Shown: one piece after another, positions 9,052-17,531 of the stretch
Position numbering within the stretch: the first letter of the stretch is position 1
How the letters are laid out: every line of letters begins with the position of its first letter
NCBI GenBank assembly: GCA_024642465.1
Contig: JAHEBA010000029.1
Span: 1-36,223, forward strand
Direction of reading: 5' to 3'
DNA length: 36,223 bases
Origin: Alphaproteobacteria bacterium
GTDB taxonomy: Bacteria; Pseudomonadota; Alphaproteobacteria; Rhizobiales; Aestuariivirgaceae
The notes under the pieces: generated by a model
Seen by the model: only the letters and a program-made list of their open reading frames with translations
Told to the model about the DNA's origin: nothing
Databases searched by the model: none
Position numbers and translations under genes: made by a program

Positions 9052-9768
9052 ATGAGCCTGATCCTTCACGTCTTTGGCCCGGCCTTCGGCCTGCCCGATC
9101 CGAGCCCGTTCGCGATGAAGGGCAACATGCTGATGAAACTGTCCGGTCTCGACTACCAGCCCCACCCGGGCGACGTGACCAAGGCGCCAAAGAAGAAGTT
9201 TCCGGTTCTGGTGGACAGCGGCGAGTTCATCCCGGATTCAACATTCATCCGGCTGCATCTGGAGAAGAAACACGGCATCGATTTCGACAAGGGGCTGAGT
9301 GCGCGCGAACGCGGCATCGCCTATGCGGTGGAGAAGATGCTCGAGGACAATCTCTACTGGGCCATCATGTACGAACGCTGGGTGGTGGATGCAAACTTCG
9401 ACCGTGGCCCGCGCAGCTTCTTCGATGCAATCCCGCAGCCGATCCGGACCATCGCCGTGCCGTTGATCCGGCGCCAGGTCAAACGGAACCTGTGGGGCCA
9501 TGGCATGGGCCGGCACAGCCGCGCAGATATATGCCGGCTGGGCGCAATGGCGCTGCAGTCACTTTCGGATGTGCTGGGCGACAATCGCTACCTGATGGGC
9601 GATGCGCCCTGCGGGGCGGATGCCACGGCGTTTGCCTTCGCAGCCTCGGCGTTATGTCCTGTCTTCGACAGCGAGCTTCTGGCCTGCGCGCAAGGTCACG
9701 CCAACCTGGTGGCGTACAACGAGCGGATGATGAAACAGTTCTATCCGGAACTGGCCGGAGCCGGCTGA
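9052..9768 (+). CDS. Glutathione S-transferase-family protein
   Basis: A 238-residue cytosolic protein. The N-terminal thioredoxin-like half reads MSLILHVFGPAFGLPDPSPFAMKG, then KKKFPVLVDSGEFIPDSTFI, which holds the cis-Pro and the Asp/Ser glutathione-site motif. The all-helical C-terminal half ends LVAYNERMMKQFYPEL. The pattern resembles the failed-axon-connections / metaxin-like GST branch rather than classical detoxifying GSTs. ATG 9052 follows GGGAG at 6 nt; the longer upstream reading has no coding character. Divergent from the KPR-like gene. Its TGA lies in a perfect 14-bp palindrome (9763-9776). The substrate is unknown. Confidence 0.78.
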   Translation: MSLILHVFGPAFGLPDPSPFAMKGNMLMKLSGLDYQPHPGDVTKAPKKKFPVLVDSGEFIPDSTFIRLHLEKKHGIDFDKGLSARERGIAYAVEKMLEDNLYWAIMYERWVVDANFDRGPRSFFDAIPQPIRTIAVPLIRRQVKRNLWGHGMGRHSRADICRLGAMALQSLSDVLGDNRYLMGDAPCGADATAFAFAASALCPVFDSELLACAQGHANLVAYNERMMKQFYPELAGAG

Positions 9769-9770
9769 AT

Positions 9771-9863
9771 TCAGCCAGCGAGCACGACGACCGGCACCGC
9801 CGCGCACGCAAGTGCGAGGCAGAACGCCATCAGCATCAGCTTGCCTGTGTTGGAACGGGTCAT
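9771..9863 (-). CDS. Putative 30-residue single-helix membrane peptide
   Basis: A short ORF beginning MTRSNTGKLMLMAF and continuing as an uninterrupted hydrophobic stretch to VVVLAG. It has a basic N-terminus and one membrane helix or signal-like segment. AAGGA lies 10 nt before the ATG. It is convergent with the GST gene and the two stops share a palindrome. No family is recognised. Chance occurrence is possible; the ORF pairs with a similar one at 9969-10079. Confidence 0.4.
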   Translation of the reverse strand: MTRSNTGKLMLMAFCLALACAAVPVVVLAG

Positions 9864-9968
9864 GTGACGTTTGTCCTTCGTGAACGACTCAGACGCAACG
9901 ACGCAAACTCACATGCAGCGAGGCAGAGCCCTCGCACGACCGGTATGTGGTTATGCCCATTGCGGAAT

Positions 9969-10079
9969 TCAAGGCATCGATGCAGCCAGCACGGCCAACG
10001 GCGCCATTGTTGCAACCGCGATGAGCACCGCGATGCAGAGATATTCAGCCACCGGTGGACGTTGCCTGTCGAAGATCAT
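9969..10079 (-). CDS. Putative 36-residue single-helix membrane peptide
   Basis: It begins MIFDRQRPPVAEYL, followed by a hydrophobic helix of about 20 residues (CIAVLIAVATMAPLAVLAA). The cytoplasmic N-terminus carries two arginines, which fits an N-in single-pass membrane peptide. No clear Shine-Dalgarno is seen. It lies between the molybdopterin oxidoreductase gene and the 30-residue ORF on the same strand. The rest of the 9769-10157 gap holds no other candidate gene. Confidence 0.38.
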   Translation of the reverse strand: MIFDRQRPPVAEYLCIAVLIAVATMAPLAVLAASMP

Positions 10080-10136
10080 GGAAAAAGCGTGCCGCGATTC
10101 TCATTGTCAGGAAACGATTCTTTTCAAGGGCTTGCG

Positions 10137-10159
10137 GACTCGACCTGAGAGGTTGAGTC
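10137..10159 (-). terminator. Possible terminator hairpin after the oxidoreductase gene
   Basis: A 10-bp stem (10137-10146 with 10150-10159), one G-T wobble, 3-nt loop, beginning at the stop codon of the molybdopterin oxidoreductase gene. No T-run follows on the minus strand, so it may stabilise the 3' end rather than terminate. Confidence 0.35.
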
Positions 10160-12248
10160 AAGCGGGCCTGATCCAGACGTGGATGTCATGGAAGCAGCCG
10201 CCGCCAACCGGTGCGGGCTGGTCGGCGCCAACAAGCGTATTGATGCCGCAGCCGTCCTCGAAAGCGTGATTGGGGAAGATGCCCTCGGAGATCAGCACCC
10301 CGCGCTGCAGGCTCGGGTTGGCGCTCACGTGCAGGCGCACCTGGCCCAGTTCGTTGCCGAGCACCACCTTCTGCCCTTCCGCCAATCCATTGGCAGCGAT
10401 GTCGTCCGGGTGCATCTGCACCTGCGGGCGGCCCTCGCGCTTCATCGACGAAGGCGTTTCGTTGAACGACGAGTTGAGGAAAGTCCGCGCCGGGCTGGTG
10501 GCGAGGCGGAACGGATGGGTCTCGTCGGCCTCCTGCAGCACCGGCCAGTGGTCGGGGAAGGACGGCATGGCATCGACCGGGCCCATGGTGCCGGTGTGCC
10601 GCTTGTGCTTCGCCTCATGCCAGCGGGCAGCGAAGCGGTATTTGCCGTCCTTGTGGCCGAAGCCGCCGAGGAAATGCGAGGTCTCGAAATCGGGCTGCAC
10701 GTCGATCCACTTCTGCTGCTCGAGTTCATCGAGGCCGGCACGGCCGGAATTTACCAGCGTCCACTCGATCAGCTCGCGCGGGCTCATGTTGAAGCCCTCG
10801 TGCTCGGCGCCGACCCGGCTTGCCAGATCGCAGATCACGTCATGGTTCGACCGGCACTCGCCCGGTGCCTCGATCAGCCTCGGGCCCAGCATGATGTGCT
10901 GGTGGCCGCCGCCCTGGTAAAGATCGTCGTGCTCCAGAAACTGGGTTGCTGGCAGCACGATGTCGGCCAGCGCCGCCGTTTCGGTCATGAACTGCTCGTG
11001 CACGCAGATAAACAGGTCATCGCGGGCAAAGCCCTGCTTCACGCGGGTCTGGTCTGGCGCCACGGAGACCGGGTTGGTGTTCTGGGTGAACAGCACCGTC
11101 ACCGGCGGGCCGTCTCCCAGGTCGTACCTGTCGCCGGTGAGCACGGCACCGATGCGCGACTGGTCGAGCATGCGCACGTTCGGATCGAACACGTCGAGGC
11201 CTTCGATCATCGACTTGTTCCAGCGGTAGATGCCGGAATTCGAGTGCATGGCGCCGCCGCCTTCGTGGCTCCAGTGACCCATGACGGCGGGGATGGAGGT
11301 CACCGCGTGCATGTTGGCCGAGCCGTTGCGCTGGCGGGCGAAACCGTAGCCAAGCCGGAAATAGGTGCGCTTCGTCGTGCCGATCAGCCGCGCGAGTTCC
11401 TCGATCCGCTCAACGCCGAGACCGGTGATGGAGGATGCCCACTCCGGTGACTTGTCCTTCAGGTGCACTTCGAGGCCTGCCGGGTCATCGGTATACTTCG
11501 CCATGTACGCGCGATCGGCATGTCCGTCGCGGAAAGCCACGTGCATCACCGCGCAGGCCAGCGCGCCATCGGTGCCGGGGCGGATCACGTAGCCATGATC
11601 GGCCTGCTTCATGGTGCCGGTTTCGTAGATATCGACAACCAGCAGCTTTGCGCCACGTTCCTTGCGGGCGGCGGTGGCGTGGGTCATCACGTTGACCTGC
11701 GTATTCACCGGGTTGGTGCCCCAGATCACGATCAGGTCCGACTTGCGCATCTCGCGCGGGTCGACCCCGCCAAGACGGCCCGTGCCGGCAAGATACCCGG
11801 TCCACGGCAGCGACACGCAGAAGGTGTCGTACATGCCGGAATAACCCTTCACGTGGCGCAGCCGGTTGATGCCGTCGCGCATGACGAGGCCCATGGTGCC
11901 GGCGTAATAGTACGGCCACACGGCCTCGGCGCCGTAGCGCTCTTCAGCCTGGAGCATGGCCTGGGCCAGTTCATCCAGCGCATCGTCCCACGAGATGCGC
12001 TGCCACTCGCCATCACCCCTGGCGCCCTTGCGTTTGAGCGGATGGAGCAGCCGTTCGGGATGGTGGACCCGCTCGGCATAACGGCCCACCTTCTCGCAGA
12101 TGACGCCGGCGGTGTAGGAATTGTCCTTCGCCCCCCTCACCCGGCCGATGGTGTGGGCGTCCAGCACCTCCACCTCCAGCGCGCATTGCGACGGGCAATC
12201 GTGGGGACAGACGGAAAAACCGGTCTTGATGTTCGGGCGCAGGTTCAT
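10158..12248 (-). CDS. Molybdopterin-dependent oxidoreductase, 4Fe-4S type
   Basis: A 696-residue member of the DMSO reductase / formate dehydrogenase superfamily. The N-terminal 4Fe-4S motif is complete: C14, C18 and C22 in VCPHDCPSQC and C51 in GVICEK. Then come DLIVIWGTNPVNTQ, GHWSHEGGGAMHSNSG and VLFTQNTNPVSVAPD typical of the bis-MGD-binding core. The C-terminal dinucleotide-binding domain contains FLNSSFNETPSSMKREGRPQVQMHPDDIAANGL. No twin-arginine signal is present, so it is likely cytoplasmic. No partner subunit or Mo-cofactor gene is adjacent. ATG 12248 was preferred to a GTG at 12281 because family similarity starts there; the Shine-Dalgarno is weak. The substrate is not inferable; many such lone enzymes are annotated generically. 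Confidence 0.88.
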   Translation of the reverse strand: MNLRPNIKTGFSVCPHDCPSQCALEVEVLDAHTIGRVRGAKDNSYTAGVICEKVGRYAERVHHPERLLHPLKRKGARGDGEWQRISWDDALDELAQAMLQAEERYGAEAVWPYYYAGTMGLVMRDGINRLRHVKGYSGMYDTFCVSLPWTGYLAGTGRLGGVDPREMRKSDLIVIWGTNPVNTQVNVMTHATAARKERGAKLLVVDIYETGTMKQADHGYVIRPGTDGALACAVMHVAFRDGHADRAYMAKYTDDPAGLEVHLKDKSPEWASSITGLGVERIEELARLIGTTKRTYFRLGYGFARQRNGSANMHAVTSIPAVMGHWSHEGGGAMHSNSGIYRWNKSMIEGLDVFDPNVRMLDQSRIGAVLTGDRYDLGDGPPVTVLFTQNTNPVSVAPDQTRVKQGFARDDLFICVHEQFMTETAALADIVLPATQFLEHDDLYQGGGHQHIMLGPRLIEAPGECRSNHDVICDLASRVGAEHEGFNMSPRELIEWTLVNSGRAGLDELEQQKWIDVQPDFETSHFLGGFGHKDGKYRFAARWHEAKHKRHTGTMGPVDAMPSFPDHWPVLQEADETHPFRLATSPARTFLNSSFNETPSSMKREGRPQVQMHPDDIAANGLAEGQKVVLGNELGQVRLHVSANPSLQRGVLISEGIFPNHAFEDGCGINTLVGADQPAPVGGGCFHDIHVWIRPA

Positions 12249-12367
12249 GGGCGCGGACTCTAGCGCGACAGCCGGGTTCACGCCAACCGGATTTCAATGT
12301 CCAACTCCCGGCCCACAGAATCGACTACACTGGCATTTCCGTCGGCAAAGGGAGACACCGCCACGAC

Positions 12368-12859
12368 ATGGCGAAAGACGGCAAGCCAGGCTGGCTGATG
12401 AAGGCCATGCAGGTGTTCAGCGCGCGCAACCAGCTGTTGCAGGTTGCCGCCCTGCCCTGGCGCACGCGCAAGGGCCAGATCGAGGTGTGCCTGGTCACCT
12501 CGCGTGGTACGGGGCGGTGGATACTGCCGAAAGGCTGGCCCGAGAAGCACCTGACCCATGCCGAGGCGGCCGCGGTCGAGGCCTATGAGGAAGCCGGCTT
12601 GCGCGGAACGCCTGAGCCCCGGCCATGCGGCAGCTTCACCGCGTCCAAGGGCGTCGAGCCTGACATGCAGCTCAACGTGCGCCAGGAAGTGTTCCTGCTG
12701 CCGGAACCCGAGCAGCTCGATGAGTTTCCGGAAAAGGGCGAGCGGAAGGTCAGGTGGATGACGCTGGATGACGCCATGGAGGCCGCTGACGAACCCGGCC
12801 TCAAGGCCCTGCTGGCCTCGCTCAGCCAATCCGGCGCATTCCGGCAACCGGCCGGCTGA
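12368..12859 (+). CDS. Nudix hydrolase, DIPP-like
   Basis: A 163-residue pyrophosphohydrolase resembling alphaproteobacterial diphosphoinositol-polyphosphate / dinucleoside-polyphosphate Nudix enzymes (LVTSRGTGRWILPKGWPEK). The Nudix box runs from G56 to L78. It keeps E71, E74 and E75 (EAYEEAGL), but V70 takes the place of the usual arginine, a change I believe is common in this branch. The first ~20 residues are a basic lead-in. It is divergent from the molybdopterin oxidoreductase gene across about 119 nt and 108 nt upstream of the Pit gene. It has no recognisable tie to either neighbour. Confidence 0.86.
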   Translation: MAKDGKPGWLMKAMQVFSARNQLLQVAALPWRTRKGQIEVCLVTSRGTGRWILPKGWPEKHLTHAEAAAVEAYEEAGLRGTPEPRPCGSFTASKGVEPDMQLNVRQEVFLLPEPEQLDEFPEKGERKVRWMTLDDAMEAADEPGLKALLASLSQSGAFRQPAG

Positions 12860-12936
12860 CGCCCGGCGTAAGCCAACATTACCGGGCATAAATGCATTGC
12901 GAGTATGGCCGGCAAGGGCACGGACTGGTAAGCACC

Positions 12937-12954
12937 TTGTCATCAAATTGTCAC
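12937..12954 (+). promoter_or_regulatory. PHO box (PhoB site) at the Pit gene start
   Basis: TTGTCATCAAATTGTCAC is two 7-bp direct repeats (TTGTCAT and TTGTCAC) with a 4-nt spacer, the geometry of PhoB sites built on CTGTCAT-N4-CTGTCAT. It ends 13 nt before the ATG of the phosphate transporter. That position suits repression better than activation. In Sinorhizobium meliloti the orfA-pit low-affinity transporter is repressed by PhoB. Confidence 0.62.
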
Positions 12955-12967
12955 ACTAGCCCAGCCC

Positions 12968-14488
12968 ATGAGTGATCACGCAAAGGAACAGGCAACCGGC
13001 TTGCGCAAGACGTCGCTGGACAAGGACCTGTCCAAGATTACCAGCGTCGAGTCGGCCAGCCGTGCAGTATCACAACAGTTGATGGCGCCCGGCATCGCGC
13101 TGGTCTTCCTTGCGTGCGCGGGGCTGCTTGCAGCCGCCTACACGGGTGAAAGCACCAATGGTGCGCTGATCGTGGCTGCCGCCATTCTGGGCGGCTACAT
13201 GGCACTCAACATCGGCGCAAACGACGTTGCGAACAACGTAGGTCCGGCTGTCGGCGCCAAGGCCATGACGCTGATGGCCGCGCTGGTCATTGCCGCCATT
13301 TTCGAAAGCGCCGGCGCCATCATCGCCGGCGGCGACGTGGTATCGACCATCTCCAAGGGCATCGTCGCGCCTTCAGCCGTGGCCGATCCGGCCACCTTCG
13401 TGTGGGCCATGATGGCAGCGCTGATCGCCTGTTCGGTCTGGGTCAACATGGCCACCTGGCTGGGCGCGCCGGTCTCCACCACCCATGCGGTCGTCGGCGG
13501 CGTCATGGGCGCGGGCATCGCTGCGGCCGGCTTCGGCGCAGTGGACTGGCATGTGATGGGCGCGATTGCCGCAAGCTGGGTGATTTCGCCGCTCATGGGC
13601 GGCGCCATTGCCGCCCTGTTCCTGTGGTTCATCAAGTCCAACATCATCTATCAGGAAGACAAGATCGCAGCCGCGCGGCGCTGGGTTCCGGCGCTTATCT
13701 CGGTTATGGCGGCCTCGTTCACCGCCTATCTCGCCACCAAGGGTCTCAAGAAGATCTGGCCGCTTGACGGAATGTCGATCGCGCTGTTGTCCGGGGTGAT
13801 GTTCCTCGTGTCCATGGCCATCGTCAGCCCGATGATCCGCCGCCAGTCGGCGAAGATGGAGAACCGCAACCAGTCGCTGCGCGAACTGTTCCACATGCCG
13901 CTGGTGTTCGCCGCCATGCTCCTGTCGTTTGCGCACGGGGCCAATGACGTCGCCAACGCCGTCGGCCCTCTGGCTGCCATCCTGCACACCATCCAGGCGG
14001 GCACTGTGGACGCCAAGGTCAGCATCCCGCTCTGGGTCATGCTGATCGGTGCATTCGGCATCAGCCTCGGGCTGTTCCTGTACGGCCCCAAGCTCATTCG
14101 CATGGTGGGCGAGCAGATCACCAGGATGAACCCGATGCGCGCATTCTGCGTGGCGCTGTCGGCGGCCATCACCGTGCTGGTGGCGTCGTGGCTCGGGCTG
14201 CCGGTGTCGTCGACCCACATTGCAGTCGGCGGGGTGTTCGGCGTGGGCTTCCTTCGCGAGTATTACACCACCCACTCCTCGCGGCGTCGCGAGTACATGG
14301 CCCGCAAGGCGGAAGCCGGCGGGTTGGCGGTCGCCAAGGCGGACGAGCGCAGCGAGGACGACGTCGTCTATCGCAAGCTGGTACGCCGGTCACACTTCAT
14401 GACCATCATCGCGGCCTGGCTCATCACCGTGCCGGCAGCGGCGCTGCTGGCGGCGGCGATGTTCTACCTGCTCACCCATCTGACCTGA
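12968..14488 (+). CDS. pit: Inorganic phosphate transporter, PiT family
   Basis: A 506-residue polytopic carrier that imports phosphate with a cation. The two inverted PiT signatures are both present: GANDVANNVGP at 83-93 in the N-terminal half and HGANDVANAVGP near residue 323. Each is followed by the second family motif, APVSTTHAVVGGVMGAG and LPVSSTHIAVGGVFGVG. About ten to twelve membrane helices, a soluble N-terminal ~40 residues and a basic loop near RREYMARK. No Shine-Dalgarno is visible before the ATG, where a PHO box lies instead. With ppk1 in the same window, phosphate handling is represented twice, though the genes are not linked in an operon. Its stop lies in a palindrome with the convergent gene's stop. 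Confidence 0.95.
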   Translation: MSDHAKEQATGLRKTSLDKDLSKITSVESASRAVSQQLMAPGIALVFLACAGLLAAAYTGESTNGALIVAAAILGGYMALNIGANDVANNVGPAVGAKAMTLMAALVIAAIFESAGAIIAGGDVVSTISKGIVAPSAVADPATFVWAMMAALIACSVWVNMATWLGAPVSTTHAVVGGVMGAGIAAAGFGAVDWHVMGAIAASWVISPLMGGAIAALFLWFIKSNIIYQEDKIAAARRWVPALISVMAASFTAYLATKGLKKIWPLDGMSIALLSGVMFLVSMAIVSPMIRRQSAKMENRNQSLRELFHMPLVFAAMLLSFAHGANDVANAVGPLAAILHTIQAGTVDAKVSIPLWVMLIGAFGISLGLFLYGPKLIRMVGEQITRMNPMRAFCVALSAAITVLVASWLGLPVSSTHIAVGGVFGVGFLREYYTTHSSRRREYMARKAEAGGLAVAKADERSEDDVVYRKLVRRSHFMTIIAAWLITVPAAALLAAAMFYLLTHLT

Positions 14489-14498
14489 GCGCTACGGC

Positions 14499-14831
14499 TC
14501 AAGGGCACTCGGCATCGCGCACGTAGCGGGCCTTCACCCAGCCCCTGCTGGTATAGTCGCCATTGTAGTGGGTGATCGGGCACCAGCGGCTGGCCCATGG
14601 CCGGGACCTGGGCACGCACTCGCCACGCAGCGAAATGATGCCGTGCCCGCGCGGCGGCAACTCATCCACTATCCTGGATGATGCAGACGGCCGGGCGCGC
14701 ACGTTGAGCGTATCCCAGCTTTCCACGTTCACCACCCTCAGGCAGCCGGGGCCACTGGTTGCCGAGGCCGGCACCGCCCATGCGGCGGCGGCCCACATCA
14801 CAATTCCAGCAGTCAGTACAGTCGGCTTCAT
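14499..14831 (-). CDS. Secreted SH3-like small protein
   Basis: A 110-residue exported protein. The signal peptide is MKPTVLTAGIVMWAAAAWAVPASA. The mature part has CLRVVNVESWDTLNVRARPSASSRIV, the strand pattern of bacterial SH3 domains, ending GWVKARYVRDAECP as many SH3b domains do. Four cysteines in the mature chain suggest two disulfides. ATG 14831 follows AGAGAGGA at 8 nt; the longer frame is less likely. SH3b domains commonly bind peptidoglycan or peptide ligands; the role here is unknown. Convergent with pit and divergent from the GcvT-type dehydrogenase. Confidence 0.75.
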   Translation of the reverse strand: MKPTVLTAGIVMWAAAAWAVPASATSGPGCLRVVNVESWDTLNVRARPSASSRIVDELPPRGHGIISLRGECVPRSRPWASRWCPITHYNGDYTSRGWVKARYVRDAECP

Positions 14832-14926
14832 TCGGCCAATCCTCTCTGTCAGAACCACTTCATCAACAGGTTAGCAGCCCTCAACGAGCTGCGACACCTT
14901 TGAGTCCACATGGCGTTTTTCGCACG

Positions 14927-14949
14927 GCAAGGGTCGCGCAACCCCTTGC
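14927..14949. repeat. Inverted repeat upstream of FAD/GcvT dehydrogenase
   Basis: GCAAGGG (14927-14933) and CCCTTGC (14943-14949) form a perfect 7-bp stem around 9 nt, about 65 nt upstream of the dehydrogenase ATG in the 183-nt divergent gap. It may be an operator or an mRNA hairpin. I see no glycine-riboswitch core here. Confidence 0.35.
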
Positions 14950-15014
14950 GGCGACGGACCCGGACAGGTTCAATCCAGCTCAACACTCAAGACCGGTTTG
15001 AAGGGGTTGGAGCA

Positions 15015-17435
15015 ATGAAATCACATGCACGCGTGGTCATCGTTGGCGGCGGCATCATGGGGGTTGGCCTGCTGTATCATCTCGTCCAGGAAGGCTGGAC
15101 GGACGTGGTGCTGGTGGAAAAGGGCGAACTGACGTCCGGGTCGACATGGCATGCGGCCGGCCAGTGCCCGCACTTCGTCGGCTCGCTGAACCTCGCCAAG
15201 ATCCACAATGAAGGCACCCTGCTCTACCCGAAGCTGGAACAGCTGACCGGCGAGGCCGTGTCGTGGCACGGCTGCGGCGGAATCCGCCTCGCCATCACCG
15301 ACGAAGAGGTGGAGTGGTTCAAGCGCGTCTACGGCGTGTCGAAGCTGATCGGCTACGAGGCGCACCTGCTGGGCCCGGATGAGATCAAGGAGCACCACCC
15401 CTATCTTGAGACCTTCGGCGTCAAGATGGGCTACATGACCGTGACCGACGGCCACGTGGCGCCTGCCGACGTGACCAACGCCATGGCCGCCGGCGCGCGC
15501 CAGGGTGGCGCCCAGATTTACCGCCGCACGCTGGTAACCGACATCAGGCAACTGCCATCCGGCGAATGGCAGGTGATCACCGACAAGGACAACATCACCT
15601 GCGAGCACGTGGTCAACGCGGCCGGCTCCTATGCCGACGTGGTCGGCGCGTGGACCGGCCACAACGTGCCGATCTGCAACATGCTACACCACTACATCAT
15701 CACCGAGCCGCTGCAGGAGCTGATCGACCTGCCGAAGGAACTTCCGGTGGTGCGCGACCCCTACTCGCACTCTTACCTGCGCGAGGAAACCCACGGCGTG
15801 CTGGTTGGTCCCTATGAAACCGAAGGCGCGCACGTGTGCTGGGATGGCAAACCGCCTACCTGGGACTTCGAGAACGAGCTGGTAACGCCCGAGCTTGACC
15901 GCCTTATGCCTTGGCTGGAAAAGGCCACCGAGCGCATGCCGCTGTTCGGCAAGGCCGGGATCAAGTCGGTGATTTCAGGCGCCATCACCCATACGCCGGA
16001 CGCCAACTTCCTGCTCGGCCCCGCACCTGGCCCCAAGAACTACTGGATGTGCAATGGCGCCTCCATCGGCATTTGCCAGGGGGCTGGCGCGGGCAAGTAC
16101 CTCGCCCAGTGGATGGTGCACGGCGCCACCGACATCAACATGGCCGAGTTCGACCCGCGCCGGTTCGGCAACTGGGCCGACAAGGACTACGTGTCGACCC
16201 TGTCCGTGGTCGACTACCAGCACATGTACTACTGCTATCGCCCCGGCGAGCAGCACATGGACAAGCGTCCACTGCGCACCTCTACCCTGTACGACCGGCT
16301 GAAGGATCGCGGCGCGCAGTTCCAGGCGGTGTTCGGCTGGGAGCGGGCGCGCTGGTTCGACCCGACCGGCAAGGGCGAGGAATACTCGTTCCGCCGCTCC
16401 AACTGGTTCGACGCCGTCGCCGAAGAATGCAAGGCCGTGCGCGAGGCATGCGGTCTGATGGACCTGTCGACGTTTTCCAAGTTCGACGTGAAGGGCAAGG
16501 ACGCCTTCGCCTTCCTCGAGCGCATCTGCGCCAACAAGGTGCCGGGCAAGGACGGCGGCGTGGTGCTGGCCCATTTGATCAAGGAGAACGGCCGGATCGA
16601 GAGCGAGATCACCATCACCCGGCTGGCGCAGGATCACTACTACGTGCTGTCCGCCGCCACTGCTCAGTTGCACGACATGGACGCGTTGACCTGGCGGCTG
16701 AACGAGGGCGAGGACGTCGCCATCACCGACATCACCGACGACTATGGCGTTCTGGTGCTGTCGGGTCCGAAGGCTCGCGACATCCTGCAACCGCACACGC
16801 CGCAGGACCTGTCGAACGACGGCCTCAAGTGGCTGCGCGGCATGGTGACGTCAGTCGCCGGAGTCGAGGGCGTACGTCTGTTGCGGGTGTCCTATGTCGG
16901 CGAGCTGGGCTGGGAAATCCACGCGCCGATGGCGGGGTTTCTGGCCATCTTCGATGCGCTGATGGCCACCGGCGAGCCGATGGGGCTCAAGCTGTTCGGC
17001 ACCTACGCCATGAACTCGCTTCGCATGGAGAAGGCCTATCGCGGCTGGGGCTCCGAGCTGACCCAGGAAATCACCATGATCGAGGCCGACATGGAACGCT
17101 TCTGCCGGTTCGACAAGGAGTTCACCGGCAAGGCCGCCACGCTCGCCTCCAAGCAGCAGGGGCCGCGCATCCAGCTCGTCTACATGGAGATGGACGCAAC
17201 CGACTCCGATTGCATGGGCAACGAACCGATCTCCCAGAACGGCGAGATCGTGGGCCTCACCACCGGCGGCGCCTATGGCCACGCGGTCAAGAAGTCGCTA
17301 ACCTTCGCCTATGTGGACCCGAAAAAGGTGAACATGGACGGCGAGTTCGAAATTCTCATCTACAACGAGAAGCACCCTGCCCGGATCATCCCGCAGCCTG
17401 CTTGGGACCCGGACAACGAGCGGCTGCGTACCTGA
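15015..17435 (+). CDS. FAD-dependent dimethylglycine/sarcosine dehydrogenase-like fusion with GcvT domain
   Basis: An 806-residue oxidative demethylase type enzyme. The N-terminal DAO-type FAD domain starts VVIVGGGIMGVGLLYHL (dinucleotide loop G11-G16). It contains STWHAAGQ with H46 at the position that covalently holds FAD in dimethylglycine and sarcosine dehydrogenases. After about residue 430 comes the GcvT-like folate-binding half: EAYEERSNWFD-type start, GLMDLSTFSKFDVKGKDAFAF, GELGWEIHAP, LRMEKAYRGWGSELTQEIT. This two-domain order matches DMGDH/SDH, which pass the methyl carbon to tetrahydrofolate. ATG 15015 has AAGGGG 8 nt upstream. It is single, without partner soxB/A/D/G genes. The exact N-methyl substrate cannot be told. 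Confidence 0.88.
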   Translation: MKSHARVVIVGGGIMGVGLLYHLVQEGWTDVVLVEKGELTSGSTWHAAGQCPHFVGSLNLAKIHNEGTLLYPKLEQLTGEAVSWHGCGGIRLAITDEEVEWFKRVYGVSKLIGYEAHLLGPDEIKEHHPYLETFGVKMGYMTVTDGHVAPADVTNAMAAGARQGGAQIYRRTLVTDIRQLPSGEWQVITDKDNITCEHVVNAAGSYADVVGAWTGHNVPICNMLHHYIITEPLQELIDLPKELPVVRDPYSHSYLREETHGVLVGPYETEGAHVCWDGKPPTWDFENELVTPELDRLMPWLEKATERMPLFGKAGIKSVISGAITHTPDANFLLGPAPGPKNYWMCNGASIGICQGAGAGKYLAQWMVHGATDINMAEFDPRRFGNWADKDYVSTLSVVDYQHMYYCYRPGEQHMDKRPLRTSTLYDRLKDRGAQFQAVFGWERARWFDPTGKGEEYSFRRSNWFDAVAEECKAVREACGLMDLSTFSKFDVKGKDAFAFLERICANKVPGKDGGVVLAHLIKENGRIESEITITRLAQDHYYVLSAATAQLHDMDALTWRLNEGEDVAITDITDDYGVLVLSGPKARDILQPHTPQDLSNDGLKWLRGMVTSVAGVEGVRLLRVSYVGELGWEIHAPMAGFLAIFDALMATGEPMGLKLFGTYAMNSLRMEKAYRGWGSELTQEITMIEADMERFCRFDKEFTGKAATLASKQQGPRIQLVYMEMDATDSDCMGNEPISQNGEIVGLTTGGAYGHAVKKSLTFAYVDPKKVNMDGEFEILIYNEKHPARIIPQPAWDPDNERLRT

Positions 17436-17469
17436 GTTTGGAGGTTTGCTGCATCACCCCGCCTGTCAT

Positions 17470-17488
17470 CCCCGGCCTTGCGCCGGGG
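17470..17488. repeat. Extragenic palindrome after the dehydrogenase gene
   Basis: CCCCGGC (17470-17476) and GCCGGGG (17482-17488) form a perfect 7-bp hairpin with a 5-nt loop. It has no T-run. GTCATCCCCGGCCTTGCG-type palindromes are common short extragenic repeats in this group (from memory), so a mobile or REP-like origin is possible, with a side role in 3'-end protection. Confidence 0.45.
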
Positions 17489-17531
17489 GTGGCAATCAAG
17501 GAAATCGCCAAGCCGCCAGACGCAGCCGACC

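Noticed and set aside
14965..14985. GGTTCAATCC resembling a tRNA T-loop
   Set aside because: The flanks do not form a T-stem, and no anticodon or acceptor stem is found upstream.
14859..15014. Possible glycine riboswitch ahead of the GcvT-type dehydrogenase
   Set aside because: No tandem aptamer core could be recognised, only a single inverted repeat.
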